This document shows positions 1 to 9,210 of a DNA stretch of 64,000 nucleotides, in pieces. The DNA comes from JACCSI01 sp963815285. Its GTDB lineage: Bacteria; Acidobacteriota; Vicinamibacteria; Vicinamibacterales; UBA2999. The DNA lies in the NCBI GenBank assembly GCA_963815285.1, contig CAWFGB010000005.1:744001-808000 (forward strand), in the 5' to 3' direction. The notes below the pieces were generated by a model, which saw only the letters and a program-made list of their open reading frames with translations, had not been told where the DNA came from and made no database searches. The first letter of the stretch is position 1; each line of letters starts with the position of its first letter. The position numbers were made by a program, and so were the translations under genes.

Positions 1-2
1 GC

Positions 3-764
3 GCCGACCTCATCGTCTGGCCGGAGTCGGCCACGCCTTTCTATTTCGATGAGGACCCGGTCAGCGCCCTACGAGTACGGCAATTGGTCCACGAGATCCG
101 CACGCCGCTTCTGTTTGGCACCGACGAGGTCGAACGCGGATCGCCACCGAGGTACTACAACTCCGCCTTCATGCTCAACGACACAGGCGCCACGGCCGCG
201 GTGTACCGCAAGATGTTCCTCGTGCCCTTCGGCGAATACGTGCCGTTCGGCACGCTACTCACGTTCGTCGGCCCACTGGTTGAAGCCGTGTCGGCATTCT
301 CGCCAGGCCAGCGGGTGACGATGCTGCCCGTGAACGGCCATATGACCAGCGCGGCGATCTGTTATGAGGTGGTCTACCCGCACCTGATTCGTCAGGGCGT
401 GCTGGAGGGCGCAGAGCTGCTGACCACGATCACCAACGATGCGTGGTACGGCGAGACATCAGCGCCGTTCCAGCACTTCGAGCTGGCCACCATGCGCGCC
501 ATCGAGCAGGGGCGTTACCTCGCGCGCGCCGCCAACACTGGCATCAGCGGCATCGTCGACCCCTATGGCCGGGTGACCGTGCGAACCGCGCTCTTCGAAA
601 CGACGGCGCCGCTCGGCGAAGTCCGATTCATTCGGGAACGGACCCTCTATGCGAGAATTGGAGATCTCGCGGCGCAACTCGCCGTGTTGATCACGCTGCT
701 CGGAGTGGGCGTTTCCATGGTGCCGAGGGCGCCACGGGGCGCCTCAGGGGCAGCCGGTGGATAA
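3..764 (+). CDS. lnt: Apolipoprotein N-acyltransferase, C-terminal part (5' end outside window)
   Basis: Transfers an acyl chain from phospholipid to the N-terminal cysteine of lipoproteins, at the periplasmic face of the inner membrane. Only the nitrilase-like domain and last membrane helix (253 residues) are in the window; the frame is open to the left edge. The catalytic triad is visible: Glu in VWPESA (codon at 24-26), Lys in YRKMFLVPFGEY (codon at 210-212) and Cys in AAICYEVVYP (codon at 360-362). A hydrophobic helix (LAAQLAVLITLLGVGV) near the end fits the C-terminal membrane anchor of Lnt. prfB starts 67 bases downstream on the same strand. The left end is simply cut by the window; nothing suggests a pseudogene. 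Confidence 0.93.
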   Translation, partial: ADLIVWPESATPFYFDEDPVSALRVRQLVHEIRTPLLFGTDEVERGSPPRYYNSAFMLNDTGATAAVYRKMFLVPFGEYVPFGTLLTFVGPLVEAVSAFSPGQRVTMLPVNGHMTSAAICYEVVYPHLIRQGVLEGAELLTTITNDAWYGETSAPFQHFELATMRAIEQGRYLARAANTGISGIVDPYGRVTVRTALFETTAPLGEVRFIRERTLYARIGDLAAQLAVLITLLGVGVSMVPRAPRGASGAAGG

Positions 765-831
765 GGTGCCCACCACGGCTGCGACTCCGCTCATTCGGCA
801 CCGAGCTACATTAGGCACATCAGGCCCGACT

Positions 832-1972
832 ATGTCACTTGTTCTCGAGGATCTCGTTCGCCGCTCCGAAGGTTTGGTCAAACGCGCCAAAGACTTGCGG
901 AGTTATCTTTGACGCCGCTAACCCTGCCCGTGAACTGACCGCCATTGAAGAACGCATAGCGGCTGCTGATTTCTGGCAGAACCAGGCCGAAGCCCAGAAG
1001 GCCCTCCGGCGCCGCAGCCGCTTGAGTGACGAAGTCGAGCTCAGCAAGTCCCTGGCCGGCAAGCTCGATGATCTCAACGTCCTGCTCGAGTGGGCGGAGG
1101 CCGGCGAGGACGTGATCGCCGATCTGCAGCGTTCCCTCGAGGCACTCGAAGCCGAAGTCGAGGCGGCCGAGATCAAGAAGATGCTCGGGGGCGAGCACGA
1201 CCGGGCCAATGCGATCGTGACCATTCACCCAGGTGCCGGTGGCACCGAGTCGCAGGACTGGGCCGAAATGCTGCTCCGCATGTATCTGAAATGGGCGGAG
1301 CGGCGCGGCTTGAAGCGCGAGATTCTCGACTATCAGCCGGGCGAGGAAGCCGGCCTCAAGAGCGTCACCTACATGCTCAACGGCGAGTACGCCTTCGGCC
1401 TGATGGCCGCCGAGGCCGGCGTCCATCGTCTCGTCAGGATTTCGCCCTTCGACCAGGCCGCCCGTCGTCATACGTCATTCGCGTCGGTTTACGTCTGGCC
1501 GCAGATTGAAGACGAAGACGCCGACATCGAAATCCCCGACAAGGATCTCCGTATCGATACCTATCGATCGAGCGGCGCCGGTGGCCAGCACGTCAACGTT
1601 ACGGATTCAGCCGTCCGGATTACGCACTTGCCGACCGGAATCGTCGTGTCGTGTCAGAACGAACGGTCGCAGCACAAGAACCGTGACGTCGCGATGAAAG
1701 TGTTGCGGGCGCGGCTCTACGACCTCAAGCTGAAGGAGCAGCAGGCCAAGCTCGAACAGATTGGCGGTGCGAAGAAGGACATCGCCTTCGGTAGCCAGAT
1801 CCGCAGTTACGTGCTCCAGCCGTATCAGATGATCAAGGATCACCGCACCAAGTACCAGGTCGGCGACGTCGAACGTGTGCTGTCTGGCGATCTCGAGACT
1901 TTCATCAAGGTGTACCTGATGCAGAAGGCGTCAGGCACCCTCGGCACTGCATCAGCCGACGACGACGACTGA
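832..1972 (+). CDS. prfB: Peptide chain release factor 2, expressed by programmed +1 frameshift
   Basis: Terminates translation at UGA and UAA. The first part reads from ATG 832 (MSLVLEDLVRRSEGL) to an in-frame TGA at 910-912. The rest continues in the +1 frame from GAC at 911 to the stop at 1972, giving about 379 residues, as expected for RF2. The SPF tripeptide that recognises UGA is in RISPFDQAARRH and the GGQ hydrolysis motif in SSGAGGQHVN. A +1-frame start at TTG 839 would give an unrelated N-terminus, whereas the ATG 832 peptide joins smoothly to the helical RF2 domain 1. The gene converges with the PBP gene, with a hairpin between them. Confidence 0.95.
899..913 (+). other. Programmed +1 ribosomal frameshift site of prfB
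   Basis: The slippery core TAT CTT TGA C is present at 904-913, identical to the core of the well-studied E. coli RF2 site. A Shine-Dalgarno-like GGAG (899-902) lies four bases upstream of CTT (907-909). Low RF2 slows termination at the UGA, and the ribosome slips from CTT to TTT and reads GAC. This is the established autoregulatory circuit. The internal SD (CGGAGT) is weaker than the usual AGGGGG, so frameshift efficiency may differ. Confidence 0.93.
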
Positions 1973-1988
1973 CGAGCGACACCACGAG

Positions 1989-2016
1989 CACGGTCGAGGG
2001 GTATGCCCCGACCGTG
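1989..2016. terminator. Convergent-gene hairpin between prfB and the PBP gene
   Basis: CACGGTCG (1989-1996) pairs with CGACCGTG (2009-2016), and GGG pairs with CCC inside, around a GTATG loop with one bulged A. It sits exactly between two converging stop codons, so it could serve both strands. There is no T-tract on either side, so factor-independent termination is uncertain. Confidence 0.6.
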
Positions 2017-2017
2017 A

Positions 2018-4315
2018 TCACGGCGAGGGCGGGCGCTCGGGCTGTGTGCCGGCGATGAACGCTTCGTTGATGGCGTCCGCGGGATCGACGGCCGGTTCGC
2101 CGGTCGCGCGATCGACTGCGGCGAAGACGATGTTGCCCGGCGGCTCGAAGGTCGGCATCGCTTCGCGATTGCCGCGCATGGCGATGTACTCGCGCATGAA
2201 GTCCATCCAGATCGGTAGCGCCGTGGTCGTACCGGTTTCTCCGTTTCCCATGGTCTTTTTTTCGTCGTAGCCGACCCACACGCCGACGCTGATGTTCGGG
2301 TCGAAGCCGATGAACCAGGCGTCGGTGTAATCGTCCACGGTGCCGGTCTTGCCGGCCAGTGGCCAGTTGAGCGAGTTGGCCGCGGCCGCAGTGCCGCTTT
2401 GCACCACCCCGCGGAGCAGGTTGGTCATCACGAAGGCCGAATCGGCCCGAATCGCCTCGTGCGGCGCCGGGCGCGTCTCTTCGAGCACGTTGCCCTCGCG
2501 ATCGATCACGCTCACGACCTGATGCGGCTGAAGCCGGATGCCCTGGTTCGGGAAAGCGCTGTAAGCACTCGTGACCTCGAGCAGCGTCGCCTCGCCCGCA
2601 CCGAGCGCAGTGGACAGGAAGGGTGGGAAGTCTTCCGGAAAGCCGAACCGCTTGGCGTACGCCACCACCTGGCCGGGGCCAAGCATTTCCATCAGACGGA
2701 CCGCGGGAATGTTGCGCGAGTTCTCGAGCGCCCGGCGCAGCGTCACGGGACCCTGAAACTTGCCATCGTAATTGCCCGGTTTGTACGGCGGTTGGCCGGC
2801 ACCGACGTCGAACTCCGCGGGCGAATCGTTGAGCATCGACGTCGGCGTCAGGCCGCGGTCGATGGCCGCGGTGTAGAGGAACGGCTTGAAGGTGGAACCG
2901 AGCTGACGAAAGGCCTGCGTCGCGCGGTTGAACTTGCTGCGGCTGAAGCTGTAACCGCCGACCATCGCGAGGACCTGACCGGTGCGATTGTCGATGGCGA
3001 CGAGCGCGCCTTCAAGCTGTGGCTCCTGTTCGAGCGTGACCGTGGCCTTTCCGGATTTGTCGAGACTGGCCACGCCGACCTGGATGACATCGCCGGGTCG
3101 TACCAACTCTGCGGCGTGAGTACGACGTGTCCACTGATAACCGGCTCGCACGAGCTCGGCAGTGTAGGTGCCGAACCGCACACGCGCGGCACCGGCGCCC
3201 GTCTGGCGCGCGTCGACCGACATGACGACCGCCGGCACGATGTCGCCGACAGCAATCGGCCGCGCCCACCGGTCGTGGGTGAATCCCTCCAGCTTGTGGC
3301 CTTCAGCGAGCACGTTGCGGGCAGGACGACGCCACACTCCGCGGCGCTTTGCCACCTGGCGCAGCCCGCGGTCCACCGCGCGATTGGCGACCCGCTGCAG
3401 GTCGGCATCGAGTGTCGTCCGGATGGTGAGGCCGTTCTCGTAGAGCGCCTTGGCACCGTACTTGGTTTCGACGTACTTACGGACTTCCTCGATGTAATAC
3501 GGCGCCACGGTCGAGCCCTGGCCTGGCTCCCCGCGCGTGACGATGGGTTTGAGCTTTGCCTCCTCGGCCTGGGCCTGGGTGATATAGCCTTCGTCCGCCA
3601 TGCGCTGCAGGGCGTAGTTCCGGCGCCGCATCGCCGCATCCATGTTGACGTAGGGGCTCTGGCGCGCGTTGCCCTGGATGATTCCGGCGATGAGCGCGGC
3701 CTCTTCGAGGTTCAACTGGCTGACCGGCTTGCCGAAGTAGACCTGCGAGGCCGCTTCGACACCGTAGGCGCCGTGCCCCCAGTAAATCTGGTTGCAGTAC
3801 AACGTGAAGATTTCCTCCTTCGTGTACCGTTTCTCCATCTGAATCGAGACCAGCGATTCCTTGACCTTGCGCACGGGACTTCGATCGCCCACGGCAAAGC
3901 CAACTTCGACCGGAAACAGGTTGCGCGAGAGCTGCTGCGTCAGCGTGCTGCGGCCGGGCGTCTTGCCCGAGGACACGAGATCGGTGAGCAGCGCGAGCAC
4001 CATGCGCGAAATGCTCAGCCCCGCGTGGTCGAAAAAGCTGCCATCCTCGGCCGACACAATCGCATTGCGGAGATGTTCGGGAATCTGCTGATATGTCACG
4101 ACGACTCGGCGCTCAACGGCGAAGTCGCCGACGACGTTGTCGTTGCGGTCGAGCACGCGGGTAATGGTGTGCGGGTTGTAATTATCGAGTGAGGAAATAA
4201 GGGGCAGATCGTCCGCGTAGGCGAACAGCACCCCACTGAAGGTGCCGAGCAGCGCCGCGAGGATGAACAGAGCGACGAGGCTGGCAGTGCGGGCAATCTT
4301 TACGGCGTATCTCAT
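2018..4315 (-). CDS. mrcA: Class A penicillin-binding protein (PBP1A-type transglycosylase/transpeptidase)
   Basis: Polymerises and cross-links peptidoglycan, anchored in the inner membrane. The 765 residues show an N-terminal membrane helix (about 10-33), a GT51 domain with catalytic Glu90 in SAEDGSFFDH and the RSTLTQQLSRN motif, and an inserted OB-like segment (about 330-420). The transpeptidase domain has SxxK as STFK (Ser474), SxN as SRN and KTGT. The ATG is preceded by the FecR-like gene 22 bases upstream on the same strand, so co-transcription is likely. Length and domain order are typical of PBP1A. A long open frame on the opposite strand (2399-4192) is a composition artefact. Confidence 0.95.
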   Translation of the reverse strand: MRYAVKIARTASLVALFILAALLGTFSGVLFAYADDLPLISSLDNYNPHTITRVLDRNDNVVGDFAVERRVVVTYQQIPEHLRNAIVSAEDGSFFDHAGLSISRMVLALLTDLVSSGKTPGRSTLTQQLSRNLFPVEVGFAVGDRSPVRKVKESLVSIQMEKRYTKEEIFTLYCNQIYWGHGAYGVEAASQVYFGKPVSQLNLEEAALIAGIIQGNARQSPYVNMDAAMRRRNYALQRMADEGYITQAQAEEAKLKPIVTRGEPGQGSTVAPYYIEEVRKYVETKYGAKALYENGLTIRTTLDADLQRVANRAVDRGLRQVAKRRGVWRRPARNVLAEGHKLEGFTHDRWARPIAVGDIVPAVVMSVDARQTGAGAARVRFGTYTAELVRAGYQWTRRTHAAELVRPGDVIQVGVASLDKSGKATVTLEQEPQLEGALVAIDNRTGQVLAMVGGYSFSRSKFNRATQAFRQLGSTFKPFLYTAAIDRGLTPTSMLNDSPAEFDVGAGQPPYKPGNYDGKFQGPVTLRRALENSRNIPAVRLMEMLGPGQVVAYAKRFGFPEDFPPFLSTALGAGEATLLEVTSAYSAFPNQGIRLQPHQVVSVIDREGNVLEETRPAPHEAIRADSAFVMTNLLRGVVQSGTAAAANSLNWPLAGKTGTVDDYTDAWFIGFDPNISVGVWVGYDEKKTMGNGETGTTTALPIWMDFMREYIAMRGNREAMPTFEPPGNIVFAAVDRATGEPAVDPADAINEAFIAGTQPERPPSP

Positions 4316-4337
4316 TCAGGGCTCCACGCCTCGGGCG

Positions 4338-5915
4338 TCACTCCCCGGAGCGGCGACGGGCGCCGCCCTGAGTCGAGGGTTTTGATGTCGGCGGCGCCGT
4401 CCTGGCGGCCGGCGGAGACTCACCACGAGAGGGTGTGCGTGCGGCCTCGCCGCGTCGCACAGCACCGCGACCTTCGGTGGCGCGCGCGCCGCCCGACGCT
4501 TCACCACTCGGAGCCATACGAGGTGACGATGGGGCTGGCGCCTCAGGGGCTCCCTCGCGCGGCGGTGTGGTCTCGGTTCGGCGCGGTTCGCGGACCGTGC
4601 CTCGGCGATCATCAGAGCCTCGAGACGGGGCGGGTGCGTACGCGGGATTGGGGTCTGAGCGTGGCGCCGAAGCATCGATCGGGCTGAGAGTGGTGGGACG
4701 CCGCACGTCGCCGCGCGCTCCCGGGACCGTCACCACCGACTCACGGGGCAGCGCGCGAGGCTGACGACGCGTGACGACATCGGCCTCGGTGATGAGCCTC
4801 TGTCGTGTGATCTCGTCCAGCCGGTCGCTGCCGATGGCATGCGTGCGGACATGATGGCGTGGGGCGAAGTGATCGCGGCGCACGACCGTCCACCCCCGCC
4901 ATGGGTTGTAGTTCGGAGTGTAAGCGGGATGATCGCGTCGCGACCAGGTGCTCAATCCGACGCTGTGGTGCCACCCGAGCGGCGCCCAACCGACGTAGCC
5001 CGGCGCGACGCTCCACGACACCCATGCCGGGGCCCACAGGGCGGCGGGCACCCAATACCAGACAGCGCCGGTAAATCCCCAGCGTCCGTAATGATGAGTG
5101 GGCCACGCCCAGCGCTCATGGCCACGCCACGTCCAGCCGTAACGGGTGAACGACCACGATCCGTCGTAATAGGGGCGCCAGCCGGCGCCGACCGACGGTA
5201 CCCAGACATAGCCATGAGGAGCGAGGTAGTCCCAGCGGCCGTAGTGATCGAGCGTCGGCGCATACGGACGCAGCTGATAGGGCAGCTGCGCGGCCGACGA
5301 AGACGACGCCGCTCCGTACGTGCGGTCCGCCGTCCACTGAGTAAACGCGTCCCCGCGGGCGGTGTTGAACGGTTCGATCAGGGGCCGCGCGTCCGGGCCC
5401 GCTAGCGTGATTCGCTGGCCTCCGATCACGGTCCAGGTCGACGCGTTACCGACGTGGGCCGTACCGCGGGTGACAGCCACTTCCAACCTCGCAGTGCGAT
5501 CCGCCGTGATGGCGTACTCGCCCTCGGCGTCCAGACGCACTGACGAAGCGGGCGTGTCGATGACATAGGGACGTGCGGCGCCGTGCGAGATCCGAACAAT
5601 CGCACGGCCACTCGTCAGTCGCAGATGCTCCTCCGCAAGCACTTCCAGATCGGTGTCATGTGAAAGGTGGAGCAACGTGCCATCGCCGAACACGATCTCG
5701 GCGCGGCCGTTCCGCGTACGAACCATGTCGCCGTCGATGAGCATCAGCGGCGGATCGGCGCGTTCGGTGACGCCGTCCTGGACAACATCGACCACGCCGT
5801 CGACAAACGCGAGGTTGGCCGGTGCCGGACTCGACGGCTCCTGCGCGTACGCAGGAATTGCAATCAGGCACGCGACACCCGCTGCCGCTGAGAGGCGATA
5901 CAGCCCGATAGCCAT
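4338..5915 (-). CDS. Exported FecR-domain protein with Trp/Tyr-rich DUF6600-like region
   Basis: Function unknown. A signal peptide (MAIGLYRLSAAAG...AYAQE) is followed by a FecR-like beta domain (about 30-160). Next comes an aromatic, repeated region with GRWDYLAPHGYVWVP and GWRPYYDGSWSFT (about 215-330), typical of DUF6600 proteins, and then a long disordered tail rich in Pro, Arg and Ser. I chose ATG 5915 because the signal peptide begins there and AAAGGA lies just upstream. An in-frame extension to 5987 would put 24 unlikely residues before the signal. The product probably sits in the periplasm or at the surface. Transcription continues toward the PBP gene 22 bases away, which suggests an envelope role. 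Confidence 0.8.
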   Translation of the reverse strand: MAIGLYRLSAAAGVACLIAIPAYAQEPSSPAPANLAFVDGVVDVVQDGVTERADPPLMLIDGDMVRTRNGRAEIVFGDGTLLHLSHDTDLEVLAEEHLRLTSGRAIVRISHGAARPYVIDTPASSVRLDAEGEYAITADRTARLEVAVTRGTAHVGNASTWTVIGGQRITLAGPDARPLIEPFNTARGDAFTQWTADRTYGAASSSSAAQLPYQLRPYAPTLDHYGRWDYLAPHGYVWVPSVGAGWRPYYDGSWSFTRYGWTWRGHERWAWPTHHYGRWGFTGAVWYWVPAALWAPAWVSWSVAPGYVGWAPLGWHHSVGLSTWSRRDHPAYTPNYNPWRGWTVVRRDHFAPRHHVRTHAIGSDRLDEITRQRLITEADVVTRRQPRALPRESVVTVPGARGDVRRPTTLSPIDASAPRSDPNPAYAPAPSRGSDDRRGTVREPRRTETTPPREGAPEAPAPSSPRMAPSGEASGGARATEGRGAVRRGEAARTPSRGESPPAARTAPPTSKPSTQGGARRRSGE

Positions 5916-5992
5916 ACGAGTCCTTTCCGCAGATGTGGGCGCTTCCGTGCAGGCCGTCTGGCGGAGGACCGGCCCTGCGGCTGGCAACTCTT

Positions 5993-6001
5993 AGTGTAAC
6001 A
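5993..6001 (-). promoter_or_regulatory. Possible extended -10 promoter of the FecR-like/PBP operon
   Basis: Read on the minus strand the bases are TGTTACACT, an extended -10 (TGn then TACACT), about 77 bases before the FecR-like ATG. No clear -35 is present. The eight bases ACTAAGAG recur just after the -10 of the divergent dnaK promoter, so the two promoters share a short element. Confidence 0.35.
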
Positions 6002-6129
6002 GCGGTTTAGACCCTTGCGCCGACGAGCACGCTGCGCCGCGGGGAGCGGCGGCGGCCCCACGCGTGACCATGGTCCCGGCGGCGACGGATTGCCGCCGCT
6101 TGCCCCAAGGCACCTCTGAAAGTGCCGCC

Positions 6130-6159
6130 CTTTACATGACATCACTCAACTTTCATACT
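6130..6159 (+). promoter_or_regulatory. dnaK promoter with overlapping HAIR-like HspR operator
   Basis: TTTACA (6131-6136) and CATACT (6154-6159) are spaced by 17 bases, a good sigma-70 arrangement ending six bases before the dnaK ATG. CTTTACA (6130-6136), seven bases, then ACTCAAC (6144-6150) matches the HspR operator HAIR (CTTGAGT-N7-ACTCAAG) at 10 of 14 positions with exact spacing, and overlaps the -35. A MerR/HspR-type gene lies in the same cluster at 9211. Binding is inferred, not shown. Confidence 0.45.
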
Positions 6160-6165
6160 AAGAGC

Positions 6166-8097
6166 ATGAGCAAAATCATCGGCATCGACCTGGGCACGAC
6201 CAACTCTGTGGTCGCCGTCATGGAAGGCGACCAGCCGACCGTGATTCAGAACGCGGAGGGCAACCGGCTGACGCCGTCTGTGGTCGCGTTCAGCAAGACC
6301 GGCGAGCGTCTCGTGGGTCAGGTCGCCAAGCGACAGGCGGTCACCAATCCCGAGAACACCATCTTCTCGATCAAGCGGTTCATGGGCCGCCGCTTCGATG
6401 AGGTCAACGAGGAGATGAGGATGGTGCCCTACGAGGTGCTGCGCGCCTCGAACGGCGACGTCCGCATCAAGGTGGGCAACCAGGAGCTTCCGCCGCCGCC
6501 GCTGTCGGCGATGGTCCTGCAAAAACTCAAGCAGGCGGCCGAGGACTATCTCGGGCAGCCCGTCACCAGGGCGGTGATCACCGTCCCAGCCTATTTCAAC
6601 GACGCGCAGCGCCAGGCGACCAAGGAGGCGGGCAGCATCGCCGGCCTCGAGGTGATGCGCATTGTCAACGAGCCGACGGCCGCGGCGCTGGCCTACGGTC
6701 TCGACAAGAAGAAAGACGAAACCATCGCTGTGTACGACTTCGGCGGCGGCACGTTCGACATCTCCATTCTGGAAGTCGGCGAGGGCGTCGTCGAGGTGAA
6801 ATCGACGAACGGGGACACCCACCTGGGCGGCGACAACCTTGACCAGCGGATCATCGAATGGATCATCACCGAGTTCAAGAACTCGGACGGCATCGATCTC
6901 GGGAAGGATCGGATGGCGCTCCAGCGCCTGCGTGAAGCGGCCGAGAAAGCCAAGATGGAACTCTCGTCGGTGATGGAGACGGAGATCAACCTGCCGTTCA
7001 TCACGGCCGATGCCTCGGGCCCCAAGCACCTGCTGATGAAGCTCTCTCGCGCGAAGTTCGAGTCGCTGGTCGAGGACCTGCTGCAGAAGACGGTGGGCCC
7101 GACCAGGCTAGCACTCAAAGATGCGGGGGTCGATTCCTCGAACATCGATGAAGTCGTCCTCGTCGGCGGCTCCACCCGCATTCCCCGCGTGCAGCAGATC
7201 GTCAAGGAACTCTTCGGCAAGGAACCGCACAAGGGCGTCAACCCCGACGAAGTGGTCGCCGTGGGCGCCGCGATCCAGGCGGGCGTCCTCTCGGGCGACG
7301 TAAAGGACCTGCTGCTGCTCGACGTGACGCCGCTTTCGCTGGGCATCGAAACGCTCGGCGGGGTGCTGACCACGCTGATTCCGCGCAACACGACGATTCC
7401 GACCCGTAAGAGCGAGGTGTTCTCGACTGCGGCCGACAACCAGACGAGCGTTGAGGTGCACGTCCTTCAGGGCGAACGCCCGCTGGCGCGTGACAACCGG
7501 ACGCTGGGACGATTCCATCTCGTCGGCATACCCACGGCACCTCGCGGCGTGCCCCAGATTGAGGTGACGTTCGACATCGACGCCAACGGCATCGTGAACG
7601 TCTCGGCCAAGGATCTGGGCACACAGAAAGAGCAGAAGATCACCATCACCGCCTCGTCTGGACTCAGTAAAGACGAAGTGGATCGGATGATGCGCGAAGC
7701 CGAGTCGCATGCCGAGGACGACAAAAAGCGGCGCGAGGAGATCGAGTCGCGCAATCGTGCCGATCAGGCGGTCTACGGCGCGGAGCGCATGCTCAAGGAC
7801 ACAGGTGACAAGCTGCCGGCGAGCGACCGCTCTGCGATCGAGTCGGCGATTACCGATCTCAAGAAAGCCATCGAGTCGAACGACGCGGCCGGAATGAACC
7901 GCGCGATGGATGCGCTGACTCAGGCGCAGCACAAGGCGGCGGAGTCGTTGTATCGCCAACAGCAGCCTGGCGGCCCGGTGCCCGGCGGGGACGGCGGGCC
8001 TGAGAGCGGGGGCGCCGGGGCTGCGGGAGCCGCGACCACCGGACAAGCCGACGGCGACGTCATCGACGCCGAAGTCGTCGATGAGGAGAAGAAATAG
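6166..8097 (+). CDS. dnaK: Chaperone protein DnaK (Hsp70)
   Basis: Cytoplasmic ATP-dependent chaperone of 643 residues. The nucleotide-binding domain opens with IIGIDLGTTNSVVAVMEG and contains VITVPAYFNDAQRQATKEAG, YDFGGGTFDISI and VGGSTRIPRVQ. The linker DLLLLDVTPLSLGIET precedes the substrate-binding domain and lid. The tail ends in an acidic EEVD-like DVIDAEVVDEEKK. ATG 6166 gives the canonical N-terminus; upstream in-frame codons to 6064 would add 34 residues unlike the family. A sigma-70-like -10 ends six bases before the ATG, so a leaderless or very short leader is possible. dnaJ and an hspR-like repressor follow. No grpE is present nearby. Confidence 0.98.
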   Translation: MSKIIGIDLGTTNSVVAVMEGDQPTVIQNAEGNRLTPSVVAFSKTGERLVGQVAKRQAVTNPENTIFSIKRFMGRRFDEVNEEMRMVPYEVLRASNGDVRIKVGNQELPPPPLSAMVLQKLKQAAEDYLGQPVTRAVITVPAYFNDAQRQATKEAGSIAGLEVMRIVNEPTAAALAYGLDKKKDETIAVYDFGGGTFDISILEVGEGVVEVKSTNGDTHLGGDNLDQRIIEWIITEFKNSDGIDLGKDRMALQRLREAAEKAKMELSSVMETEINLPFITADASGPKHLLMKLSRAKFESLVEDLLQKTVGPTRLALKDAGVDSSNIDEVVLVGGSTRIPRVQQIVKELFGKEPHKGVNPDEVVAVGAAIQAGVLSGDVKDLLLLDVTPLSLGIETLGGVLTTLIPRNTTIPTRKSEVFSTAADNQTSVEVHVLQGERPLARDNRTLGRFHLVGIPTAPRGVPQIEVTFDIDANGIVNVSAKDLGTQKEQKITITASSGLSKDEVDRMMREAESHAEDDKKRREEIESRNRADQAVYGAERMLKDTGDKLPASDRSAIESAITDLKKAIESNDAAGMNRAMDALTQAQHKAAESLYRQQQPGGPVPGGDGGPESGGAGAAGAATTGQADGDVIDAEVVDEEKK

Positions 8098-8102
8098 GAG
8101 GA

Positions 8103-8118
8103 CAGGGCGGCCGCCCTG
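8103..8118 (+). terminator. Palindromic hairpin between dnaK and dnaJ
   Basis: CAGGGCGGCCGCCCTG is a perfect 16-base palindrome (stem CAGGGC/GCCCTG, loop GGCC) filling most of the 31-base dnaK-dnaJ gap. It lacks a T-tract. It may stabilise the dnaK message or lower read-through into dnaJ, which is normally needed at lower levels. Confidence 0.45.
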
Positions 8119-8128
8119 CCACCATTGA

Positions 8129-9208
8129 ATGGACTTCTACATCGTGCTTGGCGTGGAACGCGAAGCGACGACGTCCGACATCAAACGGGCGTATCGCCGT
8201 CTGGCTCGACGCCTGCATCCTGACATCAACCCGGGTGACCGCGAAGCGGCCGCCCGGTTCCGGCAGATCGTGGATGCCTACGAAACGCTGATCGATCCCG
8301 ATCGGCGCCGCCGCTATGATTCCGGCGCGCTGGGCGAGGCGGTGGACGACGCGGCCTCCTTTGGCTTCGCCGGTTTCGACTTCTCCGGGTCGGTCCTGGG
8401 CAACCGGGCGACCACCTTCGGTGAACTGTTCGAGGAAGTATTCACGCGCCGGGGCGACCGCGACCGGCCGCCGGATACGGCTCGCGGCGCTGACCTGCAC
8501 CTCAAAGTGAGTCTCTCGTTCGAGCAGGCCTGGCGCGGCGTCGACTGGCCGGTGAGCGTGACACGCCAGGACACGTGCCGATCGTGCGCCGGATCCGGCT
8601 ACCACCGCACCGTCGAATCACGCTGCGTGGCCTGCGAGGGCTCGGGCGTCGTCCGTTCGGTTCGCGGGCACATGGTGTTTTCCAAGAACTGCCCGCACTG
8701 TGGCGGCAGCGGACGCCTCCGTCAGTTGGCGTGCGCGACGTGCCACGGCCAGGGCGTCGAAACGCGTGCGGAATCCCTCACGGTGAAGATCCCCGCTGGT
8801 GTGGCCGACGGCGCCTGCGTTCGGGTGCCTGGAAAGGGCCACGCCGGGGTTCGCACCGCACCGCCGGGCGATCTTTTCGTTGACGTGGAAGTCCGGCCCG
8901 ATGCGCGGTATATGCGCGAGGGTGACGATCTTTACTTCGTCATGCCGATCGCCATCCACGAGGCCGCGCTCGGAGCGAAGATCGACATTTCGACGCCGGA
9001 TGGGGCCGCGCGGCTACGCGTGCCGCCCGGCACGCAGTCAGGGCAGCGGTTCAGGCTTCACCAGCGCGGCGCCCCTTCGCCACGCACCGGCGTACGCGGC
9101 GATCTGGTCGTCGAGGTGCGGCTAATGCTACCCAGGATTCTGGACGAGCGCTCCAAGGAACTGCTTCGCGAGTTCGGCCGGATTAACGGCGAGTCCGTGC
9201 GGGAGTAG
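8129..9208 (+). CDS. dnaJ: DnaJ-type co-chaperone with complete zinc-finger region
   Basis: Stimulates the DnaK ATPase and delivers substrates. The J-domain (1-65) carries the HPD motif in RRLHPDINPGDR. A short glycine/phenylalanine region follows, then four zinc-binding repeats: CRSCAGSG, CVACEGSG, CPHCGGSG and CATCHGQG. The C-terminal beta-sandwich domains complete 359 residues. All eight zinc-ligand cysteines are present, so this is a true DnaJ rather than a zinc-less CbpA. It lies 31 bases after dnaK and two bases before the MerR-type regulator, consistent with one heat-shock operon. Confidence 0.93.
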   Translation: MDFYIVLGVEREATTSDIKRAYRRLARRLHPDINPGDREAAARFRQIVDAYETLIDPDRRRRYDSGALGEAVDDAASFGFAGFDFSGSVLGNRATTFGELFEEVFTRRGDRDRPPDTARGADLHLKVSLSFEQAWRGVDWPVSVTRQDTCRSCAGSGYHRTVESRCVACEGSGVVRSVRGHMVFSKNCPHCGGSGRLRQLACATCHGQGVETRAESLTVKIPAGVADGACVRVPGKGHAGVRTAPPGDLFVDVEVRPDARYMREGDDLYFVMPIAIHEAALGAKIDISTPDGAARLRVPPGTQSGQRFRLHQRGAPSPRTGVRGDLVVEVRLMLPRILDERSKELLREFGRINGESVRE

Positions 9209-9210
9209 CG

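Noticed and set aside
839..1972. prfB starting at TTG 839
   Set aside because: It reads the wrong frame before the frameshift site; the ATG 832 frame joined at 910 gives the proper RF2 N-terminus.
2399..4192. A 597-residue open frame on the plus strand
   Set aside because: It lies exactly opposite the well-supported PBP1A gene and its translation is Arg/His/Val-rich with no recognisable domain; GC-rich codon bias opens the antisense frame.
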